Origin: Bacillus mojavensis RO-H-1 = KCTC 3706
GTDB lineage: Bacteria; Bacillota; Bacilli; Bacillales; Bacillaceae
Direction: 5' to 3'
NCBI RefSeq assembly: GCF_000245335.1
Contig: NZ_JH600294.1
Coordinates: 62,001 to 126,000 of the forward strand
DNA: 64,000 nucleotides
Shown here: one piece after another, positions 1 to 9,108 of the stretch
Numbering within the stretch: position 1 is the first letter of the stretch
Layout of the letters: each line of letters begins with the position of its first letter
Translations under genes and position numbers: made by a program
Notes under the pieces: model-generated
What the model saw: the letters and a program-made list of their open reading frames with translations, nothing else
Databases searched by the model: none
What the model was told of the DNA's origin: nothing

Positions 1-26
1 ATCAAGCAATTGCTTACTCTATATGA

Positions 27-194
27 AAGAGTAGAGAAACGTGTTTTACCATCCAAAAACAAATCAAAGGAATTTTGAGTATACAAGTTAGCGTGAAAAA
101 TACAGATGCTGACGACCTATATATGGGATGTATTCATGTTGCAGCTGTTGCTGAACAAATTAAAGAGCAACAACGAATGAAGAAGGCTTCTTAA
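27..194 (+). pseudogene. Open 3' end of an unrecognised gene
   Basis: A stop-free frame of about 55 codons runs to a TAA and ends in a lysine/glutamine-rich tail. No start codon with a ribosome site precedes it, and the frame to its left (bases 1-23) is a different one. It is therefore either the frameshifted 3' end of a gene that begins outside the window or a remnant. I do not recognise the protein. The next 160 bases hold nothing I can identify. Confidence 0.25.
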
Positions 195-356
195 TCTTTT
201 GTGTTTGTGGGTGTAAGCACCCAGGTTTTAGGAAGTGTTGCGGTTCTCTTTCTTTACAAAGTAATCGTCAATTAATTCCGAAATATACAACAAAAGTTGA
301 TTTTGGAGTTTTTTGTTTACCTCACTTTTTTTCGGCACTCTACAGCTAGATGGCAA

Positions 357-564
357 TTACTTTGACCACAGCAAGACTTTATCAATTTCTTCTTTAGTGT
401 TTAAATTGATGTTAGGCAGCGTTTCAAACAAATAATGAATATAATGATAGGGACTTAGATTGTTCTCTTTTGCAGTTTCCACCACACTATACATGATGGC
501 ACTTCCTCTAGCACCTCACGGTGTATTTTAGAACATCCAATTCTTCCTCCCGATTACAAAGGGG
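357..564 (-). pseudogene. IS66-family transposase, C-terminal remnant
   Basis: Translated on the minus strand, this piece reads PFVIGRKNWMF, then NTP, then GARGSAIMYSVVETAKEN followed by YHYIHYLFETLPNI, and ends shortly after LLWSK at a TAA. This is the typical end of IS66-family transposases (TnpC), in which an 'IGRKNW.FS.TP.GA..SA..YS..ETAK' block precedes the C-terminus. Two in-frame stops interrupt it and nothing of the catalytic core is left. It is a dead fragment, with no IS66 ends recognised nearby. Confidence 0.7.
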
Positions 565-634
565 TACTGACGGCAAAACGCGGATTTTGTACGTTAATAT
601 ATTTTCTAGGAGATGAAGCTCTGATTTTTATAGG

Positions 635-1247
635 GGTTCTGTCGCGAAGTTTTGTTAAGGTTAAGTGGTGCCAACAAAAAGTTGTACATTGTATGCGATT
701 GTTAGTAGCTCCTGTAATTCATTGTATGTCGAAAAACCGAAGTCTGAGCCAAGACTTCGGTTTCGTTTATATTTCTCTTAATTTGTTAAATGCGCAAGTA
801 ATGCTGGTGCTTTGTCTGTAGTGAGAACCGCTGGTTCTCCAAACGTTTTAACCAATCTTTTCATAAAGGCATAGGCAGCCTGATGATCCCGTTTTTTACG
901 AAGTTGAATATCCAATGTGTGCCCGTCTTTATCAATTGTTTTATATAGGTTTCATCTAGTTTCCAAGATAATTGAACGTTTTTATTTTTTTTCTTCCAAA
1001 TTTGATAGATAAGGTTTCCATATTCATGAACCCAGCGCATGATGGTTGTTGGGTGAACCGATACACCACGCTCTTTCAAGATTTCGGATACATCACGATA
1101 GCTTAAAGAAAAACGGCAATAGTAGCCGAAGGCTACCAAAATAATATCCTTTTTAAACTGTTTTCCTTTAATATACCCCATATATCATTCTCCTGCTCAC
1201 ACTTTTTCTACAGGTTATCTCAGTTTAAAAATCTTTGCAACAGAACC
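635..1247. mobile_element. Degenerate IS6-family insertion sequence (IS240/IS431 type)
   Basis: The element is bounded by imperfect inverted repeats: GGTTCTGTCGCGAAG on the left and the complement of GGTTCTGTTGCAAAG on the right (13 of 15 bases match). Such ends are typical of the IS6 family. At 613 bp it is shorter than the roughly 0.8 kb usual for these elements, because the transposase gene has lost internal segments. The 8 bases flanking each end do not match, so no target duplication is visible and one flank has probably been rearranged. Confidence 0.8.
661..1181 (-). pseudogene. IS6-family transposase, internally deleted
   Basis: The N-terminus is well preserved, with the LSYRDVSEILKERGVSV helix-turn-helix region, RWVHEYG, and the first catalytic aspartate in LDETYIK. 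After ETYIK the frame changes and part of the core (the usual VKG.W.YLYRA stretch) is missing. The reading then continues as DKDGHTLDIQLRKKRDHQ and VLTTDKAPALL, which carries the second aspartate. A further deletion joins this to the C-terminal YNELQELLTIA. The catalytic DDE set is incomplete, so the protein should be inactive. Confidence 0.8.
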
Positions 1248-1874
1248 GAAAACACCAATTGTATGTAGAATAGAAAATAGAATATTATAAATCAATAAAC
1301 AATCAATGTAACAAAAAGACAGAAGTTTTATATTGTGACAAATTATTTTTGGGACAGTATTTTGTTATATCTGATTTCAATACAATCTAGTTTAGAATTT
1401 AAAAAGAAAAAATGTTACAAATCGAACAACTAAGGCTGAACCCTAAATTCGTCTATAACTAATATGGAATATTTTGTCTCAATCCCCTTTTCGGGGGATG
1501 CTTGCAGGAAAAGAGTTCAAACAATGAGGGAGGAGAATAGGAAGCCCTGAAGAATAAGTTATATTATTTATTCCATTTATGGAAAAATAAAGATTTTTAT
1601 CAACGCATAATTTTTTCTGTTTATTGGGTAATGTGTGATTAAACTTTTTGGAGGGGACTATTCATGATGAAAGTAAAATCGTATGAAGTCAATGGGGATT
1701 TTCCAACAGTGTAAGATAGGTGTTGAACCAATATAAACTGCTTTTGACAAAAAACCACCTCCGTAAAAAGATTGAAACATAAACAGCTTAAGTATAGCCA
1801 AATTAAGTTAATTTCAGACGGAATTCTGGATATTCGTATCAATTTGTCTCTTAATATAAAAAAGTACAAGGATA
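1248..1874. other. Intergenic, no gene recognised
   Basis: No supported gene lies here. A good ribosome site (TTTTGGAGGGGAC) precedes an ATG at 1663, but that frame closes after 17 codons, so at most it is the beginning of a lost gene. The sequence is AT-rich with scattered stops in all frames. Confidence 0.4.
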
Positions 1875-2267
1875 TCATTCATCCTTGACAGGCTTGTTAT
1901 ATATTGAATTCAATGGTAACCTTAGTAAATCAGTACCTGGAAACACATCTAAAATTTCTTTCAAGAAGAATTTATGTTCTTTAAATACAGACATCCAAAC
2001 CGAGAACATCCCACTCTGTTCTACAAGAAGCTTAAACATCTCTAATGCTAGACTATCTACTTTTGCTTGGGATAGTAGTTGACTTTTAAGAGTATTAGCT
2101 AGCTCCCATTTTTCACGACGTTCTAAAGAACGTCTGTCAGCTATTTGAGGATTGCTTTTTAGATCATCAGTAACAATTTTATTTAATCCGACGAGATTAA
2201 TTGTATTATTAGCTTTAACTCTGTCTGACTCAGATAAGTCTGGTGAGGGTTCAACTACTCCACCGTA
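1875..2267 (-). pseudogene. 5'-truncated ORF of unknown function
   Basis: A stop-free minus-strand frame of about 130 codons has natural-looking protein composition, including ADRRSLERREKWELANTL and LEMFKLLVEQSGMFSVWMSV, and ends in PVKDE before TGA. No ATG, GTG or TTG with a ribosome site begins it. The first in-frame ATG lies deep inside, so the gene has lost its 5' end. The charged helical middle and surroundings of IS debris suggest a phage or conjugative-element origin, but I do not recognise the family. Confidence 0.4.
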
Positions 2268-2521
2268 TTACGTCTAATCAAAGCTATACTATTTATTTTT
2301 TAACTGAATACACCAAGTTCATACTATCTTAACGATGAACCTTAAAAAGGCTTTTTTATTAAATTATAGTCAAGACTAGAGGGAAGATAAACAAAACTCT
2401 GTTTAATCTCCCTCCACTCTGGAAAGGAGACTTTTATGATATTCTGATATTAACTAAGATTCCTTGAGGAGTAGAGTAAGTACTTAAGTAACCTATTGTC
2501 ATAAAGTCTTTCCGTTAGGTG

Positions 2522-2704
2522 CTATAAAACGCTCTTTTGCTTTTTTATGTTAGAGTACAGAGATAAATGTCTTATATTGATTCGGAAATAATCTTTAAGT
2601 TTTCTTAGCTTTGTTTTAATGTTACTTTCGCTTAGCGAATTTTTCATCAAAGTATTCAACTTCACCAAATCTTCCTTTGTAAAAAGCCAACCTTTCATTT
2701 TCAT
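2522..2704 (-). CDS. Small hypothetical protein, possibly a remnant
   Basis: This is a 60-residue frame beginning MKMKGWLFTKEDLVKLNTLM, lysine-rich and apparently helical. I see no clear ribosome site and no family. It lies in a decayed stretch, so it may be the start of a lost gene rather than a functional one. Confidence 0.25.
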   Translation of the reverse strand: MKMKGWLFTKEDLVKLNTLMKNSLSESNIKTKLRKLKDYFRINIRHLSLYSNIKKQKSVL

Positions 2705-2791
2705 TTGTTTACATTAAAGTCTAATTCCTTTCGTTCAGTTGCTATAACCAATTCATCTAAAAAGAAATAGCCAATCAGTTGAAGGCTATCC

Positions 2792-2893
2792 TTAGTTCAA
2801 AAACCTTTTATTTTGTTTTTTAAAACCGTATAGAGTTACATCAATAAATAAATCGGCATCTGTACCACCAACCAAAAAGAGAGCCTATACCTA
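2792..2893 (-). pseudogene. C-terminal coding fragment, unknown
   Basis: A short open frame on the minus strand reads SLFLVGGTDADLFIDVTLYG and then KKQNKRFLN before TAA, which looks like the natural end of a protein. A stop lies immediately upstream, so only about 30 residues remain. The family is not recognised. Confidence 0.25.
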
Positions 2894-3096
2894 CTCAAAT
2901 CAGGAATCATAAACTAACTTCAAAAATAGTCATTAAATTTTCTAAGTTCGCTCAAAATTTTTCTGGGTTATCTCAATATATATATAATACTCTATGTCTA
3001 ATTCTTTGTGTTTTGTTGGAACTCTTGGCACTGTTCTAATTTTGTTGTTTTTATCCTTACTTTATATAATAATGCACTTATCATTAAACTTGATTT

Positions 3097-3120
3097 AAAG
3101 CTCTCTGTTGAGAGCTTTTT
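3097..3120 (+). terminator. Rho-independent terminator-like hairpin
   Basis: AAAGCTCTC pairs with GAGAGCTTT around a TGTT loop, followed by a T run. The gene it once ended is no longer recognisable. Confidence 0.5.
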
Positions 3121-3309
3121 CCATTTGATAACATTATGTTAAAAAGTGATTGGGTTTTGACCTATAATATGTATAGAATTATTAGCGTATAACAATAATC
3201 TAAAGAATATGACAAATGCTGAACGGATGCAGTATCTTGTGTAACAAGTGCCTTTATCCCTTGTCAGAGTAAGGAACAATTATGTTTTGAGGTGTTTTAA
3301 TATAAAAAT

Positions 3310-3504
3310 TTGGAAGTACATGCAGCATTTACTGCTAATGTGGCTTTTCCAACTGATTAAGATATTCAGATGGATATGCTCATGATGAGTAAAGCGATAC
3401 TCAAGACAACTGGCTACACAAATTTCTTCATCCGGGATACATACTTTATAGATAGAGATCACAATTCAATTTATTGTTCTTGTCAATTTGAAGAAACAAA
3501 GTAA
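3310..3504 (+). pseudogene. Small gene remnant with internal stop
   Basis: One frame reads LEVHAAFTANVAFPTD, a TAA stop at 3358, then DIQMDMLMMSKAIL, TTGYTNFFIRDTYFIDRD and a cysteine pair before the final stop. The text on both sides of the stop looks like one protein of about 65 residues or more. I do not recognise it. It may be a point-mutated accessory gene. Confidence 0.3.
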
Positions 3505-3635
3505 ATCTATTTGTAAAGTTCGAACGTGACGGAGCTTTAGTCTAGTCTAAATTTAATTCAGGAAGTAGGTATGTCAATTTTAACAGTAATTGAGATCATC
3601 ATAGTGATGCTTACATTATGAAAGGGGATTTAAAC

Positions 3636-4045
3636 ATGCAAATTTTAAGGATCATATGTGTTGATGTCTTGTCTGCATTATCAGCTGCTGTTGTTTATGT
3701 TTTTGGCATTGATTATGATGGTTACATTCCATACTTCTTCATAAGTGTTATTCTGTTTATCTTTTATGTAATCTTTGCTGCACCTGTTCAATATTTCGTA
3801 AATCGCAATCCAAAGAGGTTTAACCCGAAATATTTACTCATATACATATTCTTTTCCTTCTTAGTATGGTTATTCTTCGCTGTAATTACTGATCCAAGGA
3901 ACACCTTAGGTTTTCTAATGGAATACGAAGTTTACTTATTTGTATAGCATTTGCTGTAATCTTTTGGATCTGGGACTCTGTTTTTCTGCAAAACGGGAAA
4001 AAGGAGCGACTAAGTAGCTTAAGTATTCACAATACTTCTTCTTAA
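3636..4045 (+). CDS. Small four-helix membrane protein, frameshifted near its end (UPF0715-like)
   Basis: The start is placed at the ATG preceded by AAAGGGGA; an upstream in-frame ATG lacks a ribosome site. The protein has three hydrophobic helices (about residues 10-27, 33-55 and 65-85). A basic NRNPKRFNPKYLLIY loop lies between helices two and three. The raw frame stops at 3947, but a neighbouring frame continues SLLICIAFAVIFWIWDSVF, a fourth helix, to a stop at 4045. One indel near 3930-3945 would join them. The layout resembles small B. subtilis membrane proteins of the UPF0715 group; this is a tentative match. Confidence 0.5.
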
Positions 4046-4137
4046 TTAATCGAGAAATAATACCTAAAATTCCTATTTGGTATTGTGATCCTCTTTCTAA
4101 AATTGCAGACGATGGGGGGGATAAGTGTGTAAAACTG

Positions 4138-4182
4138 AATCCCTCTTATTATAGGATCTTAAATCAGCATAAAAGAGGGATT
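4138..4182 (-). terminator. Likely terminator of alrB
   Basis: AATCCCTCTT pairs with AAGAGGGATT around a long loop, and on the minus strand it is followed by a short T run. It lies just beyond the alrB stop. Confidence 0.45.
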
Positions 4183-4219
4183 GACCTCACATTTGCACAA
4201 AAAAAATGAAAGAAAAAAT

Positions 4220-5410
4220 CTACACGTACATTACTGGAGTTGATACCTTGAACATTTCGCCATCTCTTATATAAAAACGGGGGACACGGCGGCTTAATGT
4301 AGACACCACTTCATAGTTGATCGTATTAAGCATTTCAGCAACTTCATCAACGGGAATCTCAGCTCCCTTTTGATGACCGTAAATCACAACTTCCTCTCCT
4401 TGTTTGCCTTCACTCTCTCCTAAACTAACCATGATCATATCCATTGTCACTCTTCCCACCACCGGCACTCGTTTTCCGCGATGAAGAACAAACCCGCGAT
4501 TGGAAAGTGCGCGAGAATAACCGTCAGCATAGCCGACCGGGAGTGTAGCAATGACTTCTTCGGGTTCTGCGATGTATGTAGCACCATAACTAATGGTTCG
4601 GGGTTCTGTCCGCATGGTTTTCACATAAGCGATGCGTGCCTTTAAACTTAATGCAGGTTCGAGCTTAACGAGGTTTAGTTGTTTGATATAGTCTGAAGGA
4701 TATAAACCATATAAACCGATACCTAAACGAATCATATCAGCACTATATTCAGGAAAAGCGATAGCTGCAGCCGTGTTGCTCATGTGCACGGTGGGCAGTT
4801 CAATGCCGCGGTTCTTTAGAAAGCTGAGAAAATTGATGAATTTTTCATGCTGTAGCTTAGTTAGTGTGGTGTCAGCTTCATCAGCTGTAGAAAAATGTGT
4901 AAAGATACCTGACCATCTTAGGAATTTACTTTCTGTTAATGCTTCCACTACTGCTAAAAGCTTTTCTTTTGTGCGTACACCTAATCGACCCATACCAGTA
5001 TCCACATTTATATGAATACCCAAACGACTAGTACTCTCTGTACTCTCTTCGTTTTCCAATATTCTGTTAGCTTTTTTAATCCAATCAACCTGAAATGCTG
5101 ATAATTCTATATTCCATGCTGCTGACTTTTTCACACAACTAAGGGATGTAAAACCAAGCACAAGGATAGGTGCTGTAATTCCCGCTTTTCGTAAAACGAT
5201 TCCTTCCTCCACGCTGGCCACAGCGAGCTCACTAGCCCCGTGTTCCAGTGCATGTCGCGCCACTTCTACTGACCCATGACCATAACCGTTCGCTTTCACG
5301 ACAGCCATAATTTTGCTCTTTTTTGGTATATGATGGCGTATTGCTCGCACATTTTTTTTTATGGCATCAAGATTTACTTCGATCCAAACTTCTCGGCAAA
5401 GCTTTGTCAT
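4220..5410 (-). CDS. alrB: Alanine racemase (second, AlrB/YncD type)
   Basis: This PLP enzyme interconverts L- and D-alanine, supplying D-alanine for peptidoglycan. The fold-III barrel begins near residue 10. The PLP-binding lysine is in AVVKANGYGHG (Lys39), and the catalytic tyrosine is in ISYGATY in the C-terminal half, with the VTMDMIM motif after it. At 396 residues it has the normal family length. In B. subtilis 168 yncD encodes the second racemase, beside the essential alrA. It is transcribed alone, away from yoaR, and is followed by a hairpin. I see no lesion. Confidence 0.9.
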   Translation of the reverse strand: MTKLCREVWIEVNLDAIKKNVRAIRHHIPKKSKIMAVVKANGYGHGSVEVARHALEHGASELAVASVEEGIVLRKAGITAPILVLGFTSLSCVKKSAAWNIELSAFQVDWIKKANRILENEESTESTSRLGIHINVDTGMGRLGVRTKEKLLAVVEALTESKFLRWSGIFTHFSTADEADTTLTKLQHEKFINFLSFLKNRGIELPTVHMSNTAAAIAFPEYSADMIRLGIGLYGLYPSDYIKQLNLVKLEPALSLKARIAYVKTMRTEPRTISYGATYIAEPEEVIATLPVGYADGYSRALSNRGFVLHRGKRVPVVGRVTMDMIMVSLGESEGKQGEEVVIYGHQKGAEIPVDEVAEMLNTINYEVVSTLSRRVPRFYIRDGEMFKVSTPVMYV

Positions 5411-5685
5411 CGACGCTTCCTTCCTTCTTATAGAGTAGTATAAAGCGCATTTAGCCGTTCAATAAATTCTTATTATCAATGGTTGGATGCTTTCAATTTG
5501 ATTTTATTCAACCTTAACTGAAATCATTCAACAGCAAACACTTCATCTAACGAGTAGATGCTAACCGACGGCCGAAGCTGTCAGTACTCTCGTTTTTAAT
5601 TCTTTTTTTGCGGATTGTTCAATTTTGATTTCTTTACTTCGAGCAATTGATACATAAGGCTTGTAAAGAGACGAGGATCGATACG

Positions 5686-5790
5686 GTGACCGAGGATCAG
5701 ATAGTACAGCTAAATAAAAATAGTGCCCATGATCCTGACGTTTGTTTTGATGTCAGCCAATGGGGAGTGAAGAGATATGGTGGATGCTAA
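5686..5790 (+). other. Possible 34-codon ORF in the alrB-yoaR gap
   Basis: A GTG-initiated frame reads VTEDQIVQLNKNS and then DVCFDVSQWGVKRYG before TAA. The composition is protein-like but the ribosome site is poor and no family is apparent. It may be the tail of a lost gene. The rest of the 570-base gap shows no gene; the two flanking genes are transcribed away from it. Confidence 0.2.
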
Positions 5791-5984
5791 GCAGACATAG
5801 ACTAAAATCTCTTAAGCAAAAGAACTGCAATTACAATTGTTCAAGCTTTCTTAGCGAAGGCACTGATTGTTTGCTTTGACTTTTGTGTTCATACAAAGAC
5901 CAAGCGCTTGAGAACGCTATGATAAGTTGAAATACATCAAAGGATAAGCTCCTGCTCATACTAATTGTCGGGAGGTGCCGACTT

Positions 5985-6896
5985 ATGATACAAATTTGGA
6001 TCACCGGCCTTTTATTATTAGCTCAGCCAAGCGAGCCATCTGACAGTTTAACAATCACACAACAAGGACGGAAAATTGCCACAGTTAACCGCGAAGATTT
6101 TACGATGCCTCTTCCCAGTACCCCAATGATTGATCATGAAAAATACCGTAAGTTCATCAAACGGCTTGATCAACAGATTTACCGGGAGCCCATAAACGCC
6201 AAGCTTAACGATCAAGGAATCATCATCCCGGGGAAAATGGGTTACAGACTTTATCAACAAGCGTTTAAGGAGAAATTTTATGCCTATTTCTTTGGTCATG
6301 GCCCATCCAAAATAGAAGTGCCGGAATTGAACATTTATCCGAAAGTTGACAGCGAGTTGCTTGCTCACATCAGTACGCAGCAGCTAGGCCAGTATGTAAC
6401 TTATTTTAATTCAAGCAATAAAAGCCGTTCACACAATATTTCCCTTTCTGCACAAGCAATTGACAATCATGTTGTTTTTCCAAATGAGACGTTTTCTTTT
6501 AATCAAGTTGTTGGGATGAGAACGCAGGATAAAGGATACATGCGAGCGCCTATTATTGTAAAGGGTGAGTTGTCCGAAGGTATAGGTGGGGGAATTTGTC
6601 AGGTGTCATCAACTTTATTTAATGCTGTCGATCGCGCGGGGCTGCAAATCGTTCAGCGCTATTCTCATACAAGAAGCGTACCATATGTGCCGTCCGGACG
6701 TGATGCCACCGTAAGCTGGGGAGGCCCTGACTTTCGCTTTCATAATCAATATAACCAACCGGTCTTAATTCGGGCCAAACGAAATGAGGGAAGTATGATT
6801 GTTACGCTTTATTCCTCTGATGTCATCAATAACAAACTGCGAAAAGTTCCCAAAGCGCCATCACAGCTTCCAAAAGAAATAAATGCCGAGCGTTAA
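5985..6896 (+). CDS. yoaR: VanW-family protein YoaR
   Basis: This is a 303-residue protein with a VanW domain in its C-terminal half, including GGGICQVSSTLFNAVDRAGL around residues 205-225 and the SVPYVPSGRDATV segment. VanW proteins are associated with the cell wall and with glycopeptide-resistance clusters, but their reaction is not established. The N-terminus is mildly hydrophobic, which suggests membrane association or export. A strong ribosome site (GGGAGGTG) fixes the start. It appears to be a single-gene unit. The 300 bases after it hold no gene apart from a terminator near the end. Confidence 0.8.
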   Translation: MIQIWITGLLLLAQPSEPSDSLTITQQGRKIATVNREDFTMPLPSTPMIDHEKYRKFIKRLDQQIYREPINAKLNDQGIIIPGKMGYRLYQQAFKEKFYAYFFGHGPSKIEVPELNIYPKVDSELLAHISTQQLGQYVTYFNSSNKSRSHNISLSAQAIDNHVVFPNETFSFNQVVGMRTQDKGYMRAPIIVKGELSEGIGGGICQVSSTLFNAVDRAGLQIVQRYSHTRSVPYVPSGRDATVSWGGPDFRFHNQYNQPVLIRAKRNEGSMIVTLYSSDVINNKLRKVPKAPSQLPKEINAER

Positions 6897-7093
6897 ATGA
6901 CATAAGCTATTCATTATTCATTCACCTTATTCAACCTGACGACTTCCTTTATGGGAGGTTGAGTTAGAAAGACATAAGATTAAGTCCAAACGACTGAGCT
7001 CTCTAAACGAGAGCTGATGTTGATTAAATCATTACTGCCTGGTCGAGATCTTATTGAAATAGCCCTCTATTTTTCCGGCAGCTATTTATAAAG

Positions 7094-7123
7094 AAAAAAG
7101 CAACAATTGAAACGTTGCTTTTT
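7094..7123. terminator. Bidirectional terminator between yoaR and yoaT
   Basis: AAAGCAAC pairs with GTTGCTTT, with A-rich and T-rich flanks on the two sides, so it could end transcription from either direction. Confidence 0.65.
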
Positions 7124-7204
7124 ACAGTTTATCTTATTCAGAATTTCGTATGCCAATTCCTTACTATGTAGGATCCGACTTTTATAAAAGAAAATTCTTA
7201 ACAA

Positions 7205-7996
7205 TTATAAAAATGGACTAGTATCTACCCTGGTGGAATTTTTCCCCTTCACTTGTTTTAACGTTGCGACTATAAGAAAGCTGACAATCACTAACAAGAG
7301 CCATGAACTCACTTTTCCTAGATGAACAAGACTCCATGCATCGGTTTGGTTTGGGTATTCCCAAGCCCCAAAAAACGTTGCGATATTTTCGGCTATCCAT
7401 ATAAAAAATCCGATGAGCATAAATGAAAGGGCGAGTGGCATACGATAACGAGTTCCATTCACCTCGTATGTGACCCATGATTGCCAAAAGACGATCATGA
7501 CTAGTCCGGATAACCAAAAGCGGACGTCAATCCAATAATGGTGGATGAAAAAATTCAGATAAATCGCAGCGGCAAGAGGTACCACGGCCCAAAACGGCGG
7601 CCACTTAACCAGTTCAACCTTGAGCCTTCTCCATGCCTGGCAAAGATAACTGGCTACACTTGCGTACATGAAGCCGCTATACAAAGGCACTCCAAAAATT
7701 TTGGAATATCCCTGCTCTGGATAAGACCAGGAGCCCATATGTACCTTGAAAAGTTCAAGAGCAAGTCCAATCAGGTGGAACATTGTGATTACCTTTAATT
7801 CATCCCGAGTTTCAAGTCCAGAATATACCATCCACAATTGCATGAAGAGGCAGATGATGAGCAGCCAGTCATACCGTGGCAGAAGGGGAAGCGGTATGAT
7901 TTGTGTAATTGCCAAAGAGGCAAAAATAACGACAGGAAACAGACATGATAGGGCCTGCTCCCAGCCAAAAAAAATGAGCTGTTTAAATGCTTTCAT
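7205..7996 (-). CDS. yoaT: DUF817 integral membrane protein YoaT
   Basis: A 263-residue, strongly hydrophobic protein with about seven to eight membrane helices spread over its whole length. Conserved DUF817 blocks include WSYPEQGYSKIFGVPLYSGF and WIAENIATFFGAWEYPNQ. The second is rich in aromatics with a glutamate-asparagine pair. The function is unknown, and no transport or catalytic motif is evident. It is followed by a terminator and lies about 80 bases downstream of yozG on the same strand, so it may be read through from the yoaS-yozG unit. Confidence 0.75.
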   Translation of the reverse strand: MKAFKQLIFFGWEQALSCLFPVVIFASLAITQIIPLPLLPRYDWLLIICLFMQLWMVYSGLETRDELKVITMFHLIGLALELFKVHMGSWSYPEQGYSKIFGVPLYSGFMYASVASYLCQAWRRLKVELVKWPPFWAVVPLAAAIYLNFFIHHYWIDVRFWLSGLVMIVFWQSWVTYEVNGTRYRMPLALSFMLIGFFIWIAENIATFFGAWEYPNQTDAWSLVHLGKVSSWLLLVIVSFLIVATLKQVKGKNSTRVDTSPFL

Positions 7997-8077
7997 GAAT
8001 TTTTGCCTCCAAAGTTAGCTAAATAGACATAGGGTTATGTGCATAGAATCACCGCCGAGTTAATGATTCCTGCTTTA

Positions 8078-8299
8078 TTAATCATGGGGGTCTTCATCAC
8101 TCTGGTATTCCAATATATCTCCTGGTTGACATTCTAAAGCCTTACAAATCGCCTCTAAAGTTGATAATCGAATGGCCTTTGCCTTTCCATTTTTCAATAT
8201 AGAAAGATTAGCCATCGTGATTCCAACCTTCTCGGACAGTTCCGTTACGCTCATTTTCCTTTTAGCCAGCATCACATCAATATTGATTATAATTGCCAT
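8078..8299 (-). CDS. yozG: YozG, small Cro/C1-type HTH regulator
   Basis: The 73-residue protein is essentially one helix-turn-helix domain: MSVTELSEKVGITMANLSIL, then LSTLEAICKALECQPGDILEY. This is the YozG/'transcriptional regulator' type that usually follows a DUF2975 membrane gene. The ATG at 8299 is chosen because GAGGTG sits 6-7 bases before it, whereas an earlier GTG overlaps that site. Its start is 10 bases from the yoaS stop, so the two are co-translated. It probably regulates this unit, possibly together with YoaS. Confidence 0.85.
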   Translation of the reverse strand: MAIIINIDVMLAKRKMSVTELSEKVGITMANLSILKNGKAKAIRLSTLEAICKALECQPGDILEYQSDEDPHD

Positions 8300-8309
8300 T
8301 GTTTTCACC

Positions 8310-8792
8310 TCAGACTGTTAAATCATTTTCTGATTTTATATCTATAGCTTCTTGCAAAAGCCTTTGGAGAACAGCAGCAAAGACTGCGATAACCATTGAG
8401 GCAAAAATAAGGACCAATCCGATTAGTATGATACCTGGAGCGTCGTCCATCTCCGCGATGAGATAGAAGAGTGGCATGCCTGCCACAAGTAAAAGACTGA
8501 TTGTGATTGCACTGTATTTTATTTTCTTTAAAGCTCTTACTGATAATTCCGAGAAAGCTTTATTCCGGTCAATATAGCTTAAAAGTGTAAAGGCTTGATA
8601 CAGAGCGAAATAAAAAGGTATTGCCGCTGCATACAAATCGATATAAACGACATATTTTAGATAAGAAATATCTGGATACAATTCCGCTGCAAAGTTCGCT
8701 ATCTCTGGCACCAAAAATATGCACAAAGCAAGAACTGGAATTCCAATCAGAATAACAGCTATCCTTAAAAAGAGTGTTGATCCTCGTTTCAT
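8310..8792 (-). CDS. yoaS: DUF2975 membrane protein YoaS
   Basis: A 160-residue protein with four membrane helices (about residues 9-28, 45-65, 90-112 and 120-145), typical of DUF2975. The start ATG follows GGTGAGGTG. An upstream in-frame codon at 8819 would add nine residues and lacks a ribosome site. It pairs with yozG, and such membrane-protein/HTH pairs are widespread in Firmicutes; a role in sensing or toxin-like control has been guessed at but is not shown here. Confidence 0.8.
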   Translation of the reverse strand: MKRGSTLFLRIAVILIGIPVLALCIFLVPEIANFAAELYPDISYLKYVVYIDLYAAAIPFYFALYQAFTLLSYIDRNKAFSELSVRALKKIKYSAITISLLLVAGMPLFYLIAEMDDAPGIILIGLVLIFASMVIAVFAAVLQRLLQEAIDIKSENDLTV

Positions 8793-8922
8793 AAAAAGCA
8801 CCTCACCTAATATTGTCAATTTGAATGTAGCACATTATTTATCGTTTTACAATAAAAAAACATTGAAATAGATGATTTTCTTGTTGTTTTATAGCTATCT
8901 TTTTCACTTTGGGCAAGAAAAA

Positions 8923-8948
8923 AGCATTTCTCATTACAGAGAAATGCT
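8923..8948 (-). terminator. Terminator of the SRAP-domain gene
   Basis: AGCATTTCTC pairs with GAGAAATGCT, and on the minus strand a run of T residues follows. It ends the unit starting at 9783. Confidence 0.6.
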
Positions 8949-9108
8949 CTATATCTTTAATTGATTCAATTTAAAAATTGTGCGGATAACTGAACCATTG
9001 GTCTAAAAATAACGCATGGCACATAAGGGATTGTTTTTTGATCATGTACACGTTCGTTTTATAAAGCTTAGGCCGAAGGTGATATATAAAGCAATCTGGC
9101 AGCGGTGC

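Noticed and set aside
4773..5015. Plus-strand open frame inside alrB
   Set aside because: It lies wholly antisense to a well-supported gene and has no ribosome site.
6996..7014. AGCTCTC/GAGAGCT hairpin after yoaR as its terminator
   Set aside because: It has no T run; the hairpin at 7094 is the better terminator.
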